The notes: a model not told the origin generated them from the letters alone. Counted from the stretch's first letter, positions 1-8,700 are shown. The stretch: DNA of 64,000 bases from Mucilaginibacter mali (GCF_013283875.1 NZ_CP054139.1:5084001-5148000), one strand, 5' to 3'. A program made the numbers and translations.

Positions 1-553
1 CGGGGATGTCCTTAAAATCTACCATCCGCTGGCGGTCTTTTTCAAACATGGTTTGCAAACCTTCCGCACTTGGCGTAACTGCCAGGTAAGCCTCTTTCAG
101 CTGACCGGGCATGTGATCGATAGTAACATTAGCCATGCCCTCAAAAAATCCATCCATAAAACCATCGCGGCGGTAAGCGGCGGATACAGGTATTAGTTTA
201 TTAACTACTTCCGGGTAGCGAATGGCTACCTGCAATGCCGTAGTGCCGCCGTTACTAAAACCTAAAAGATCGGCTTTTTCAATTTGTAGATACTTCAGTA
301 ATCCGGCGACATCATCGGCATCCTGTTTAAAAGACTCGGGAGTGTCGCGATCACCGGTACGCCCATGAGCCTGTAGTTCTATGGCTATTACTTTGGTGTG
401 ACGGCTTAACAGCGGTATCAGTTTGCTGAAACAGCTTTCAATTGTCGAGCCGCCGCCGTGTACCAGTACAAGGGGCATACTGCCTTCGCCGTATATCTCG
501 TAATACATTTGCAGCCCGTTAACCGGGGCGTGGTTTTTTATTGATGCTTCCAT
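1..553 (-). CDS. alpha/beta hydrolase, C-terminus cut off by window edge
   Basis: Reading the minus strand from an ATG at 551-553 gives an open frame of about 184 codons that runs off the window. It has the alpha/beta hydrolase layout: an early LVLVHGGG oxyanion-hole stretch near residue 30 and the nucleophile elbow GFSNGG with Ser near residue 100. The acid and His of the triad should lie in the missing part. There is no signal peptide, so it is probably a cytoplasmic hydrolase or esterase of unknown substrate. It starts 21 bases downstream of the AHSA1-like gene's stop on the same strand, so it may share the ArsR-controlled transcript. Confidence 0.85.
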   Translation of the reverse strand, partial: MEASIKNHAPVNGLQMYYEIYGEGSMPLVLVHGGGSTIESCFSKLIPLLSRHTKVIAIELQAHGRTGDRDTPESFKQDADDVAGLLKYLQIEKADLLGFSNGGTTALQVAIRYPEVVNKLIPVSAAYRRDGFMDGFFEGMANVTIDHMPGQLKEAYLAVTPSAEGLQTMFEKDRQRMVDFKDIP

Positions 554-574
554 GATTATGCTAATTTATAGCTG

Positions 575-1021
575 TTATTGCCGGTTAATAAGGTATTGGT
601 TCATGCGTTCTACATTTTGCTTCAAGCCAACATCTGCCTTAAACACTTTTACCACCTGTTCCAGTTGCTCCCTCGATTCAAAAAGCATATGCCAGGTAAG
701 CACTGTTTTATCTCCCTGCGCTTCAAAAGTTACGGTGGTGAGGTGCTTGGGGGTCGATACATGCTCGTAAACAACACGTCGGTTTTCTACTACTTCAACA
801 AAAGTATTTTTGTTGTTATAATCGGTGCCATCTGGGCCGTGCATGGTAAATTCCCAGTCGCCGCCGGGGCGGAAATCCATGTGATGGATAGTGTTGGTAA
901 AGCCTTCCGGCCCCCACCAGTTAGCAATATGTTCGGGGCTGGCCCAAACTTCCCAAACCAGTTCAACGGGTGCGTCCAGCAGGCGTGTTAGCTTTAATTC
1001 GCGGTCTTTAGTGTTTTCCAT
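575..1021 (-). CDS. SRPBCC / AHSA1-like domain protein
   Basis: 148 residues, the usual size for the stand-alone AHSA1 (START/SRPBCC) fold. The N-terminus has the family pattern of a short charged strand followed by APVELVWEVWASPEHIANWW and a WGPEGF segment; later comes the conserved EFTMHGPDG strand and a C-terminal helix. Members bind small hydrophobic ligands or are stress-related, and in Bacteroidota they often pair with an ArsR-type regulator. Here the start overlaps the 3' end of the ArsR gene by 14 bases, which indicates translational coupling. The ligand cannot be read from the sequence. Confidence 0.9.
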   Translation of the reverse strand: MENTKDRELKLTRLLDAPVELVWEVWASPEHIANWWGPEGFTNTIHHMDFRPGGDWEFTMHGPDGTDYNNKNTFVEVVENRRVVYEHVSTPKHLTTVTFEAQGDKTVLTWHMLFESREQLEQVVKVFKADVGLKQNVERMNQYLINRQ

Positions 1022-1343
1022 CTCTTTCTTTTTTTAATTGATCAATGTATTGTTCCATTTTATCCAGGCGGCGTTCCCAGTGCTGGCGGTATTGCTCTAT
1101 CCAACCGGCTACCTCGCCCAATTGCTCCAGGCGGGCTTCGCAAACATGGTCGCGGCCTTGCTTTTTAATGTGGATCAGGCCACAATCGGTCAGTATTTTT
1201 ATATGCAGGGATATCGCCTGCCGGGTTACGTCAAACTTTTCGGCAATGGTATTCACGTTCTGCGGTTCGGCAGCTATCATGTTTATGATGGCGCGGCGTG
1301 TTGGTTCGGCTATGGCCTGGTAAACGTCTCTCCTGGTTCTCAT
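1008..1343 (-). CDS. ArsR-family winged-helix transcriptional regulator
   Basis: 111 residues beginning MRTRRDVYQAIAEPTRRAII, the typical first helix of ArsR regulators, followed by a winged helix-turn-helix (IAEKFDVTRQAISLHIKIL, about residues 34-52) and a C-terminal helix (WIEQYRQHWERRLDKMEQYI) also seen in the ArsR partners of AHSA1 proteins. No metal-binding CxC motif is present, so it is not an obvious metal sensor. The frame is open upstream to 1382, but that region holds the promoter and two operator palindromes, so the ATG at 1341-1343 is chosen. It likely represses its own operon. Confidence 0.88.
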   Translation of the reverse strand: MRTRRDVYQAIAEPTRRAIINMIAAEPQNVNTIAEKFDVTRQAISLHIKILTDCGLIHIKKQGRDHVCEARLEQLGEVAGWIEQYRQHWERRLDKMEQYIDQLKKERDGKH

Positions 1344-1352
1344 CTTAAATGC

Positions 1353-1399
1353 GCAAGTATTTCCTTGCAAATATATAAGCAAGTATTTACTTGCGCAAA
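1353..1399 (-). promoter_or_regulatory. promoter with two operator palindromes for the ArsR operon
   Basis: Two near-identical 16-bp near-palindromes, GCAAGTATTTCCTTGC (1353-1368) and GCAAGTATTTACTTGC (1379-1394), differ at one base. On the minus strand a Bacteroidota-type promoter can be read: TTTG at 1399-1396, a 20-base spacer, then TATATTTG at 1375-1368. One palindrome fills the spacer and the other covers the expected transcription start. This arrangement fits autorepression by the ArsR protein encoded just downstream; binding itself is inferred. Confidence 0.7.
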
Positions 1400-1464
1400 T
1401 TTATTTTCAGGATGCAGGCATGTTTAACCGGCAATCAGTAATTTCAGGCTTTGATATATTTGCC

Positions 1465-2268
1465 ATGAAGCAAGCATTTAAAGATAAGGTGGTATGGATC
1501 ACCGGGGCATCATCCGGCATCGGCGAGGCGTTGGCCTACGCTTTATCTGCGCGCGGGGCTAAACTCATCCTATCCAGCCGCAGGGAGAACGAGTTGGAGC
1601 GCGTGAAAGCAAACTGCCAGCAACCTGAACAGGTAAAAGTATTACCCTTGGATCTAACCGACAGCGCCGGTCTTGAAGCAAAAGTAGCGGTGGCTATCGC
1701 ACTTTTCGGGCAGGTAGATATCATGGTGCATAACGGCGGCATCACACAACGTTCGTTGGTGGCCGATACCGATATTGAAGTGCACCGCCGGGTGATGGAG
1801 TTGGATTATTTTAGTTACATCATACTAACCAAGGCACTTTTGCCGCATTTTCTTTCGCGCCGTTCTGGTCATTTTGTAGTAACCAGCAGCGTGATGGGCA
1901 AAATAGGCACCCCTATGCGGGCGGCTTATGCAGCGGCTAAGCATGCGCTGCATGGCTATTTCGATTGTTTGCGGGCCGAGGTTAGTCTGCAAGGCATAAA
2001 GGTTACTGTACTTACACCGGGCTATATCCGTACGGCGATCTACCAATCGGCTGTTACCGGCGATGGGGGCACATTCGGCGCGGTATCGCAGGAAATTGAT
2101 AATGGCTACCCGGCAGACAAAGCGGCCGAACAGATCGTTAAAGCCATCAGCAAGGGAACGTACGAAGCCTACATCGGCCGGCTTGGCGAAGAACGGCTGG
2201 CGCTTTTCGTTAATCGTTTCCTGCCTAATTTACTCATCCGTATGATGCCGGGGCGAGAGCCGAAATAG
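1465..2268 (+). CDS. short-chain dehydrogenase/reductase (SDR) family oxidoreductase
   Basis: 267 residues from the ATG at 1465; upstream codons to 1420 are open but add a non-family extension. Classical SDR features: TGASSGIG cofactor loop at residues 13-20, a Asn-containing HNGG segment near residue 91, catalytic SS followed by YAAAK, and a PGYIRT segment after the active site. It resembles DHRS7-like SDRs of Bacteroidota. It is divergent from the ArsR operon and is followed after 17 bases by the secreted esterase on the same strand, so the two may be co-transcribed. Substrate is unknown. Confidence 0.9.
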   Translation: MKQAFKDKVVWITGASSGIGEALAYALSARGAKLILSSRRENELERVKANCQQPEQVKVLPLDLTDSAGLEAKVAVAIALFGQVDIMVHNGGITQRSLVADTDIEVHRRVMELDYFSYIILTKALLPHFLSRRSGHFVVTSSVMGKIGTPMRAAYAAAKHALHGYFDCLRAEVSLQGIKVTVLTPGYIRTAIYQSAVTGDGGTFGAVSQEIDNGYPADKAAEQIVKAISKGTYEAYIGRLGEERLALFVNRFLPNLLIRMMPGREPK

Positions 2269-2285
2269 ATCAGCAAATAAAAACG

Positions 2286-3050
2286 ATGAAGAAATACCAG
2301 GTCGTACTTGCTTTTATATTGGCTGGATACCTGCCTCTGCGGGCGCAGGAGGTTCCATCTTTCACCAAAGCGGTGTATGTTTCAGGCACAGATAGCTTGC
2401 CATATCGCTTATTGTATCCGCTGCATTACGATCAGCATAAGAAATATCCCATTGTATTGTTCCTGCATGGGGCAGGGCAACGCGGTAAGGATAATGAAAG
2501 CCCGCTGGCCGGTGTACCCCAGGCTTTGACGGATCCTATCGGGCGTGAAAAATACCCCTGCTTTATTTTGGTTCCGCAATGCGCGAAGAAGGATGTATGG
2601 GTTAAGTTCCCGGGTTTTCCCGAAAGTTTGCAGGCTACTGATCTGCCGACACCCAGCGCCCGTGCCGCTTTTGCACAGCTTGATATCCTTATCAGCCAAT
2701 TACCTATCGATAAAAAACGCGTCTACATTATGGGCTACTCTATGGGTGGCGAAGGTACATTTGATTTTTTGACTCGGCAGCCGGAGTTATTTGCCGCCGC
2801 TATACCAATTTGTTCGGTATCGGATACAGCCAAAGCCAGGCTTATACACAAAATACCGGTATGGGCCTTCCACGGCGATCAGGACGAGGTGAATAATGTG
2901 AGATATTCGCGCATGATGATCGGCGCGCTGAAAAAGCAGGGAGGCAAGCCCATTTATACCGAGTTTCCCGGCGCTAAGCATAACATCTGGATGCAGGCCT
3001 ATAGCCAGCCGGGCTTGTTCGACTGGCTTTTCGCGCAAAAACGACCTTAA
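2286..3050 (+). CDS. secreted alpha/beta hydrolase (prolyl-oligopeptidase / esterase type)
   Basis: 254 residues with a signal peptide ending near Ala-20 (LPLRAQE). The mature part has FLHGAG (oxyanion side), the nucleophile elbow GYSMGG with Ser near residue 152, a late Asp in WAFHGDQDEV and a His in GAKHNIW, giving a complete Ser-Asp-His triad. The fold and size match the PHB-depolymerase / feruloyl-esterase-like periplasmic hydrolases often predicted in Bacteroidota. It follows the SDR gene closely. The natural ester or peptide substrate cannot be told from sequence. Confidence 0.88.
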   Translation: MKKYQVVLAFILAGYLPLRAQEVPSFTKAVYVSGTDSLPYRLLYPLHYDQHKKYPIVLFLHGAGQRGKDNESPLAGVPQALTDPIGREKYPCFILVPQCAKKDVWVKFPGFPESLQATDLPTPSARAAFAQLDILISQLPIDKKRVYIMGYSMGGEGTFDFLTRQPELFAAAIPICSVSDTAKARLIHKIPVWAFHGDQDEVNNVRYSRMMIGALKKQGGKPIYTEFPGAKHNIWMQAYSQPGLFDWLFAQKRP

Positions 3051-3166
3051 ATACGGGCCGTATGGATGCCGCCGGGTAATGATTTTATGTTTATATTAAC
3101 TTAATATTCTGTACTATCTGTAACAATAGCGCCTTAAAAGCGTTTCATAGTAGAAATTAGTTCTGA

Positions 3167-4285
3167 ATGAAAAAAATTACCCGCTTCTTCTGGTTCTGTT
3201 CAGGGGCGCATGTAGATACTTTAAAAAAATACCCTATCGAGCATAATAAGTATGTAGGCATAGGGGCTACCATATTTTTTACCGCTTTGTTTGCCGCTTT
3301 ATCGGGCGGTTATGCCATGTACTTTGTGTTTAGCGGCAGTGCTTTTGCCGTTGGCTTTGCCATCCTGTTCGGCTTGCTTTGGGGTACGGCCATTTTTAAT
3401 ATGGACCGCTACATTGTATCCAGCATTAACAAAGAAGGCACTACCAATCAGCAGATCATGCAGGCATCGCCCCGTATTTTGCTGGCTATTATGATAGGCG
3501 TGGTGATATCGCGCCCGCTGGAACTGAAGATCTTTGATAAAGAGATCCGCCAAAAACTGCGCTCATCGTACCTTAAGGGGCAAAACCGCAAGATAGATAC
3601 CCTGCAAAAAACCTATCAGCAAAAATATGCCATGGAGCTAACGAAGAACGCCGACCTGAAAAAGGAAAAGGACTCGTTAGAAAAGGATATTAACCGCTCG
3701 CGCTACCAGCTTAACCAGGAGGTTTTTGGCGATAAAACCAACCAAACATCGGGCATTACAGGCTATGGCACTTACGCCAAGCAAAAAGAGGGGGTGCTAA
3801 TTGAAAAGCAAAACCGCCTGAAAACCGTTACCGACGATATGGGCAAAATGGACCAGTACCTGGCCGGCCGTAAACAGTTTGAGGGCTTGAACGATCTGCG
3901 CTTATTTACCCCAAAGCAACTGGACAGCCTGACCGCTATTGCCGGTTTTGCCGACCGGAACTGGGCATTGGGGCAACTATCATACAACGAGAACGGTACG
4001 CGCGACCTGGATACTTACCTGGCCATATCCTTTATCGGCTACCTGTTTATTTTGTTTGAATGCTTACCTGTTTTTGTAAAGCTGATGTCGCCCAAAGGGC
4101 CGTATGATACCGCGCTGGCAAAAACCGCCGAAGCCAATACCTATTTTGCCGAAAAGGACAAAGACCGTGATATAGCCGTTACCGACAACACTTACGACCA
4201 TGGCCTTGATACCGACATTTCCCGGCGAAAGCGCATCATCACCGCGCAATCAGACTATGATTTTGAGCGGCACAGTTACGAGTAG
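3167..4285 (+). CDS. DUF4407 domain membrane protein
   Basis: 372 residues. The N-terminus reads MKKITRFFWFCSGAHVDTLK, typical of DUF4407 proteins, followed by two hydrophobic segments (about residues 29-53 and 57-76) separated by a small turn, a third near residues 102-117, a long charged coiled-coil region (about 125-260), a fourth membrane segment (about 285-305) and a charged tail. The family has no established role. It is preceded by a 116-base spacer and is convergent with the response regulator, the two stops being only 8 bases apart. Confidence 0.85.
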   Translation: MKKITRFFWFCSGAHVDTLKKYPIEHNKYVGIGATIFFTALFAALSGGYAMYFVFSGSAFAVGFAILFGLLWGTAIFNMDRYIVSSINKEGTTNQQIMQASPRILLAIMIGVVISRPLELKIFDKEIRQKLRSSYLKGQNRKIDTLQKTYQQKYAMELTKNADLKKEKDSLEKDINRSRYQLNQEVFGDKTNQTSGITGYGTYAKQKEGVLIEKQNRLKTVTDDMGKMDQYLAGRKQFEGLNDLRLFTPKQLDSLTAIAGFADRNWALGQLSYNENGTRDLDTYLAISFIGYLFILFECLPVFVKLMSPKGPYDTALAKTAEANTYFAEKDKDRDIAVTDNTYDHGLDTDISRRKRIITAQSDYDFERHSYE

Positions 4286-4293
4286 GATGCCGT

Positions 4294-4935
4294 TTAAAAC
4301 TTAAATATCTCGTTCTGTATGGCGTACAGCACCAAGCCGGTGCGCGATTTGAGATTGAGTTTCTGGAATAACGATTCGCGGTAATTATCAACTGTACGTG
4401 GGCTGATGAACATTTTATCGGCTATTTCCTTATAGGTTAATTCGGAGCAGGCCAGTTTTAAAAACTCCAGCTCTTTGGCGGTTAACTCGGGGCTATCACC
4501 GGCTCCGGCTACGCTGCGTATCAACTTGCCCGAAACCAGTTCGTTAATGTATACCCCTTTGTTTACAATGGTTTTTATGGCCTCCAGTAATTCCCTGGGC
4601 TTCGATTCCTTTAGCACATAACCGCTGGCACCGCTGCGGATCATGCGCAACACGGCTTTGTCATCCTCAAACATACTAAGGGCCAATACCTTTATCTGGG
4701 GGTATTTTGCTTTTAGCCAGGCTGTAGCATCATACCCGTCCATTTCGGGCATGTTAATATCCATCAACACAACTTGCGGTAGCGCGTGCTTTGGCAACAT
4801 TTGCTGTAGTTGCTTGCCGTTGTCTGCTTCAAACACCACTTTTAGTTCATCAAATTCGCTCATCAGGGCATGTACGCCATTCCGAAAAAGCGTATGATCA
4901 TCTACTATGGCAATTAAAATAGGTTCTGTTTGCAT
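4294..4935 (-). CDS. NarL/LuxR-type response regulator
   Basis: 213 residues. N-terminal receiver domain with acidic pair DD near residue 13, phospho-acceptor Asp in VVLMDINMPEMDG near residue 58, and conserved Thr/Ser and Lys (VLKESKP) further on. The C-terminal 65 residues are a LuxR-type helix-turn-helix with LTAKELEFLKLACSELTYKE and ISPRTVDNYR. It follows the HisKA_3 kinase gene by 4 bases, so they form a two-component pair. It is the only response regulator in a cluster with two kinases, so both may signal to it. Targets are inferred to include the cluster's own promoters. Confidence 0.93.
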   Translation of the reverse strand: MQTEPILIAIVDDHTLFRNGVHALMSEFDELKVVFEADNGKQLQQMLPKHALPQVVLMDINMPEMDGYDATAWLKAKYPQIKVLALSMFEDDKAVLRMIRSGASGYVLKESKPRELLEAIKTIVNKGVYINELVSGKLIRSVAGAGDSPELTAKELEFLKLACSELTYKEIADKMFISPRTVDNYRESLFQKLNLKSRTGLVLYAIQNEIFKF

Positions 4936-4939
4936 ATAA

Positions 4940-5737
4940 TTATGTATAAGGTATTATAATGGTTAGGCCGGTGCCTTCGCCGGGTTTAGAACGTACCAGC
5001 ACCTCGCCACCGATAATACCGGCCCGCTTATGGATATTGTGCAAACCCATGCCCTGCTTTTCGGGGGCAAGATGTGCCGCGTCAAAGCCGATGCCATTAT
5101 CATTAATGTGGAGGCGTAATACGCCATCGCTATGTTCTAATTTGATGTTGATATGGCTGGCCGACGAGTGCTTGATGATATTGTTTAAAGCTTCCTGCAA
5201 AATACGGAACACGATCAGGTCTTTATCACTATTCGCCACAGCCGGCATTTTTGGATCAGCGTCGTAAGTTACCTGAAATTTTCCCGAACGTTCTACCCAT
5301 TCTACCTCGTGGCGAATGGCTTCAACTAAACCAACTGACACTAATTGGTCGCCCTGTAAAAGCTTGCCCAACTGACGCAATTCCTTTATCGAGCGCAAGG
5401 TAAGGTCGATAGCCGCATCCACTTTCTTTTTTGATTTGGGATCTCTATCCAGTTCAACCGAATTAAGCGTTAACGAGGTAAGGCTTAGCAACTGGCCGAT
5501 ATTATCGTGCAGGTCGGTACCGATGGTTTGCATGGTTTGCTCCTGGATTTCGATCTGTGTATTTAGCAACTCCTGTTGAAACTTTATCTCCATCTTCTCC
5601 TGTTCAATCAAATGCAGCACTTGTTTTTTCCGGTATAAAACCAAAAAATAAATAATAAAGCCCGTTAAACCCGTTAGCAAAACCGTAGCAGCCGCCAATA
5701 TTAAGTACAGATCAGTATCAATAATCGGTGCCTTCAT
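4940..5737 (-). CDS. sensor histidine kinase, HisKA_3 family (copy 1)
   Basis: 265 residues. One N-terminal membrane segment (about residues 10-33) is followed by a short coiled linker, the HisKA_3 dimerisation box with the phospho-acceptor His in GTDLHDNIGQLLSL near residue 93, and a HATPase_c domain (N-box LQEALNNIIKHS, G-boxes NDNGIGFD and GMGLHNI). There is no periplasmic sensor domain, so the signal may come through the membrane protein encoded immediately upstream, whose stop overlaps this start by 4 bases. It is closely related to the kinase at 7157-7936 (shared DLHDNIGQLLSLTSLTLNS). Confidence 0.93.
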   Translation of the reverse strand: MKAPIIDTDLYLILAAATVLLTGLTGFIIYFLVLYRKKQVLHLIEQEKMEIKFQQELLNTQIEIQEQTMQTIGTDLHDNIGQLLSLTSLTLNSVELDRDPKSKKKVDAAIDLTLRSIKELRQLGKLLQGDQLVSVGLVEAIRHEVEWVERSGKFQVTYDADPKMPAVANSDKDLIVFRILQEALNNIIKHSSASHINIKLEHSDGVLRLHINDNGIGFDAAHLAPEKQGMGLHNIHKRAGIIGGEVLVRSKPGEGTGLTIIIPYT

Positions 5738-6384
5738 ATTGCACTTACTGATGATTGTTTCTTTTCTAAATTAATAGCATAACCAAGGGTTGCATAGTAT
5801 GCACAGTTTAAATATAAAATGATATTGCCCAATACAGCGGTTTCGATATGATGATTGCTGAGATAAAAATCCACCCCGAAACATAATGGTGATATAACGG
5901 AAAAAACCAAAACTGCCCCCCCCAACCAAAAGGTACTTTGCTTGTAAATATTGGTTTCTTTGGGCTGATTTAGCATTTGCATAAACAGCATTAATGAAAA
6001 TAAAGCGAAGATGATATATGACAGCATGATTATTTTCAATGGTATGAGTTTAAAAAACGCATCAAATAAAACAATGTTCAACAAGCAAATCACGATGAAA
6101 GGTATAATAGATAGCCGGATATATTTCTTTGCTTTTTTTGAATTTAACAAGTTGCTGAAAATGTAAGCGAAGGCGATGTATTGTATGATACAAAGCACAT
6201 GATAAAGCGGAAGGCTGTTTTTTTTAAACAAGATCAATACCCGAACCATACTTTCGCTTATACATATATACAAAATAGTAAGAACAAGTATTTTAAACGG
6301 GCCGGATAGTTTTTTAAACCCAACCAGCCCGTTTAATGAAACAATAGCTAATATTAAAAGATAGAAAAGAATATCTAACGACAT
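5734..6384 (-). CDS. multi-pass membrane protein paired with kinase copy 1
   Basis: 216 residues, almost entirely hydrophobic, with about seven predicted membrane segments and short loops; no known catalytic motif is visible. Its stop overlaps the kinase start (ATGA), and the kinase has no large sensor domain, so this protein may be the membrane sensor for it. A similar membrane-protein/kinase arrangement recurs at 7912-8637. The family is not recognised; function is inferred only from the repeated pairing. Confidence 0.75.
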   Translation of the reverse strand: MSLDILFYLLILAIVSLNGLVGFKKLSGPFKILVLTILYICISESMVRVLILFKKNSLPLYHVLCIIQYIAFAYIFSNLLNSKKAKKYIRLSIIPFIVICLLNIVLFDAFFKLIPLKIIMLSYIIFALFSLMLFMQMLNQPKETNIYKQSTFWLGGAVLVFSVISPLCFGVDFYLSNHHIETAVLGNIILYLNCAYYATLGYAINLEKKQSSVSAI

Positions 6385-6393
6385 GGTGGCGTT

Positions 6394-7041
6394 TTATTTC
6401 TTGCCTTTAGCTTTTGGATGCGAGTTTACCACTGTTGGTCCCGGCTCGTGCGAATCAAAATCGCTGCAAACGGTAGGGCATGGTTTCACAAAGTCGTAGG
6501 CCAGCGTATCGCTGCCATCGCTTTCGGCACGAACTTGCCCTGGCTCCAGGTGATTGATAACATTTTTTCTGTCGGGCGTATACCTGCCGCCCATATATAT
6601 CAGGGTATATATTCTTTTAGAGCCACCCGGCGCAGATTGATCTTTTGCGAAGAAAACGCTTACCCCATCCCAGGCATCGTTAGCTAATATTTTTTTCAGG
6701 GGGCCTTTGTCAATGAAATACCCTCTTGCCCTGCCCTTGGTGGTACGCACTGGAAATGGCATCAGCGTTCCCTCATTTTGATGCTGGAAGGCCTTAATAA
6801 GTTGAAATGCCAGGCGCTTTTCTATCGGGCGTGATTCATCGTCGCGGTCAGACAGGCTAAAAGCATTTTTGTCATAAACTTTTGCAAGCTCGGCAGCTTT
6901 GTCGGCCGAAAGACTGTCAATATCAGTTACACTGTAATCTGAATTGGTTAAGGGAGGTGTTGGGCAACCTGATTTTCCCCAATAATAGCCCCCGGCGAGA
7001 CCAACGATCAACAAGACGAGCGGAAGAATTACTTTTTTCAT
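6394..7041 (-). CDS. membrane-anchored protein of unknown function in kinase cluster
   Basis: 215 residues from the ATG at 7039-7041 (upstream codons to 7092 are open but lie before a clear membrane anchor, KKVILPLVLLIVGLAGGYYW). A Cys follows the anchor at residue 26 (GKSGC) but the segment is not a good lipobox. The soluble part is hydrophilic and contains a Cys pair (KPCPTVCSD) near the end and a lysine-rich tail. I do not recognise the family. It sits 9 bases upstream of the membrane protein/kinase/regulator genes, so it is likely the first gene of that operon. Confidence 0.7.
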   Translation of the reverse strand: MKKVILPLVLLIVGLAGGYYWGKSGCPTPPLTNSDYSVTDIDSLSADKAAELAKVYDKNAFSLSDRDDESRPIEKRLAFQLIKAFQHQNEGTLMPFPVRTTKGRARGYFIDKGPLKKILANDAWDGVSVFFAKDQSAPGGSKRIYTLIYMGGRYTPDRKNVINHLEPGQVRAESDGSDTLAYDFVKPCPTVCSDFDSHEPGPTVVNSHPKAKGKK

Positions 7042-7134
7042 GATGTGTGGTTTTAAGTTAGCGTGAATATAATTAATTACTGCTAAACTCACTATTAACC
7101 AGCTCTCAACAGGTTCCTTTTTTACCTTTTTTAA

Positions 7135-7149
7135 TACCGTAAAATCGCC
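7135..7149. promoter_or_regulatory. candidate shared regulatory site, copy 1
   Basis: TACCGTAAAATCGCC followed by a T run ending in G. The same 15 bases recur at 8703-8717, also followed by a T run. This copy lies about 90 bases upstream of the gene at 6394-7041 on the minus strand, i.e. at the head of the first signalling operon. Likely a binding site for the cluster's response regulator; this is inference from position and repetition. Confidence 0.45.
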
Positions 7150-7156
7150 TTTTTTG

Positions 7157-7936
7157 TTAAGTGTAGGGAACTGAAACAGTTATGGCTGTTCCGTCGCCCG
7201 GTTTTGAGCGGATAACAACCTCGCCGCCAATAAAAGCTGCTCTTTTTTGCACATTATGTAAGCCCATGCCCCGATTAATGCCATGCGGATCATTCGAGTT
7301 GAATCCTATCCCGTCATCAGTAACACAAAGGATCAACGTAAGGCCGGTATATCTTACCTCGATTTTTATATCTGTAGCAGATGAGTGTTTAATAATATTA
7401 TTTAGTGCTTCCTGTAAAATACGGAACAAGATCAGGTCTTTCCGGGTATTATCGCCGCCGGGTAAATTATCATCGATTTGATAGCTTATGTGGTATTTCC
7501 CAAGCCGCTGTAGCCACCCTACTTCATGTTCTACGGCTTTAGCTAAACCAGCATTCAGTAATTGATCGCCTTGCACCAGGTGTGCCAATTGCCTAAGTTC
7601 TTTTATCGACCGCAGGGTTAGATCAATTGCACTATTTACCTTTTCCTTGACCCTGAAATCGGCATCAGTATCTATGGAATTTAGGGTAAGCGAGGTAAGG
7701 CTGAGCAGTTGGCCTATATTATCGTGCAGATCGTTCCCTATTGTTTGCATGGTTTGCTCCTGTATCTCAAATTGCGACCGCAAAAGAATATCCTGAAATT
7801 CAGTCCATTGGATAAAGCTTTCGCGTTTATGCCTGAGATGGAGCACTGCCATTGCAATGACCACCAGGATAATCAGCATTACAAATATTATTGTCAACGC
7901 GGTATTATCAATTAGTTCTTGTTCGTATATGTACAT
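7157..7936 (-). CDS. sensor histidine kinase, HisKA_3 family (copy 2)
   Basis: 259 residues from the ATG at 7934-7936 (the frame is open to 7957). One N-terminal membrane segment, a HisKA_3 box with the same GNDLHDNIGQLLSLTSL sequence as copy 1, and a HATPase domain (LQEALNNIIKHS, TDDGIGFN, GMGLHNV). No periplasmic sensor domain. Its start lies inside the 3' end of the upstream membrane-protein gene by 25 bases. No second response regulator accompanies it, so it may phosphorylate the one at 4294-4935. The pair probably arose by duplication of a membrane-protein/kinase unit. Confidence 0.92.
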   Translation of the reverse strand: MYIYEQELIDNTALTIIFVMLIILVVIAMAVLHLRHKRESFIQWTEFQDILLRSQFEIQEQTMQTIGNDLHDNIGQLLSLTSLTLNSIDTDADFRVKEKVNSAIDLTLRSIKELRQLAHLVQGDQLLNAGLAKAVEHEVGWLQRLGKYHISYQIDDNLPGGDNTRKDLILFRILQEALNNIIKHSSATDIKIEVRYTGLTLILCVTDDGIGFNSNDPHGINRGMGLHNVQKRAAFIGGEVVIRSKPGDGTAITVSVPYT

Positions 7937-8637
7937 ATCGACGCTATAAAAAAGCAACCATATAATATATCAGTTAAACCCTGCTGAAAATTCGATTGTA
8001 AGATTATAATCCAGGTGTCTACCCGCAGTGTTATCATATCAATAATATCCGCTAATACCACCTGGCACCCAAAATATAGCATTATACCAACCGAGAGCCA
8101 TAAATCTGGATCGGCATAAATTGGGCTGAAGGTGTTGGTGTTGATATTAAACAGCAGGTGGGTGAACATTAAAAAAAGCAATATGCCCTCAATTTGCATG
8201 TTGATTACCGGCCATAATGCGAACTGGTAATTAAAATAAGATAATACTAAACTAAGTATGGTAAAAACAGGAATTGTATACCCAGCCCATATACGCCACT
8301 TACCTGGTTTAATGGCCCTGATATAATAAACGCTGTAAAAAGCATATTGTATAATGATAATAATATGCCAGCGCCAGGCAATTGAGATTTGTTTAGGGAA
8401 AGGTTTAAATGGATTGTGCTCAAAAAAGAAATCCCGCATATGCCATAAATTGACGACATCAAACAAAATAATGCTGCCAATTGCCCATAGCATCCATAGG
8501 AGTTTCAACTTGCCCTTTTTGTAAGCCCGGTCAAATAAAAACAAAGCCGAAAAAAGCAATACGTGCTCCGGGATACAACAGAATTTTAAAAAAACACCTG
8601 TTTTAAAATGCAAAGCACAAATTACCGCTATAGACAT
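7912..8637 (-). CDS. multi-pass membrane protein paired with kinase copy 2
   Basis: 241 residues from the ATG at 8635-8637; a TTG further up at 8673 is in frame but less likely. About seven hydrophobic segments separated by short loops, with a WRWHIIIIIQYAFYSVYYIR segment in the middle; no catalytic motif. It overlaps the second kinase by 25 bases. Sequence likeness to the membrane protein at 5734-6384 is weak by eye, but size, topology and neighbour match, so I infer the same role as a membrane partner or sensor of the kinase. Confidence 0.72.
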   Translation of the reverse strand: MSIAVICALHFKTGVFLKFCCIPEHVLLFSALFLFDRAYKKGKLKLLWMLWAIGSIILFDVVNLWHMRDFFFEHNPFKPFPKQISIAWRWHIIIIIQYAFYSVYYIRAIKPGKWRIWAGYTIPVFTILSLVLSYFNYQFALWPVINMQIEGILLFLMFTHLLFNINTNTFSPIYADPDLWLSVGIMLYFGCQVVLADIIDMITLRVDTWIIILQSNFQQGLTDILYGCFFIASICTYTNKN

Positions 8638-8700
8638 GGATTTTTTTGCTTTTATAAAAGCTATTTGTATCAAGCAATATCACAATTCTACGATGTTTTT

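Noticed and set aside
578..991. Long open frame opposite the AHSA1-like gene
   Set aside because: Antisense shadow of a clearly conserved gene; no family features of its own.
7081..7156. Terminator between kinase copy 2 and the first operon
   Set aside because: No stem is present; the T runs belong to the TACCGTAAAATCGCC site.
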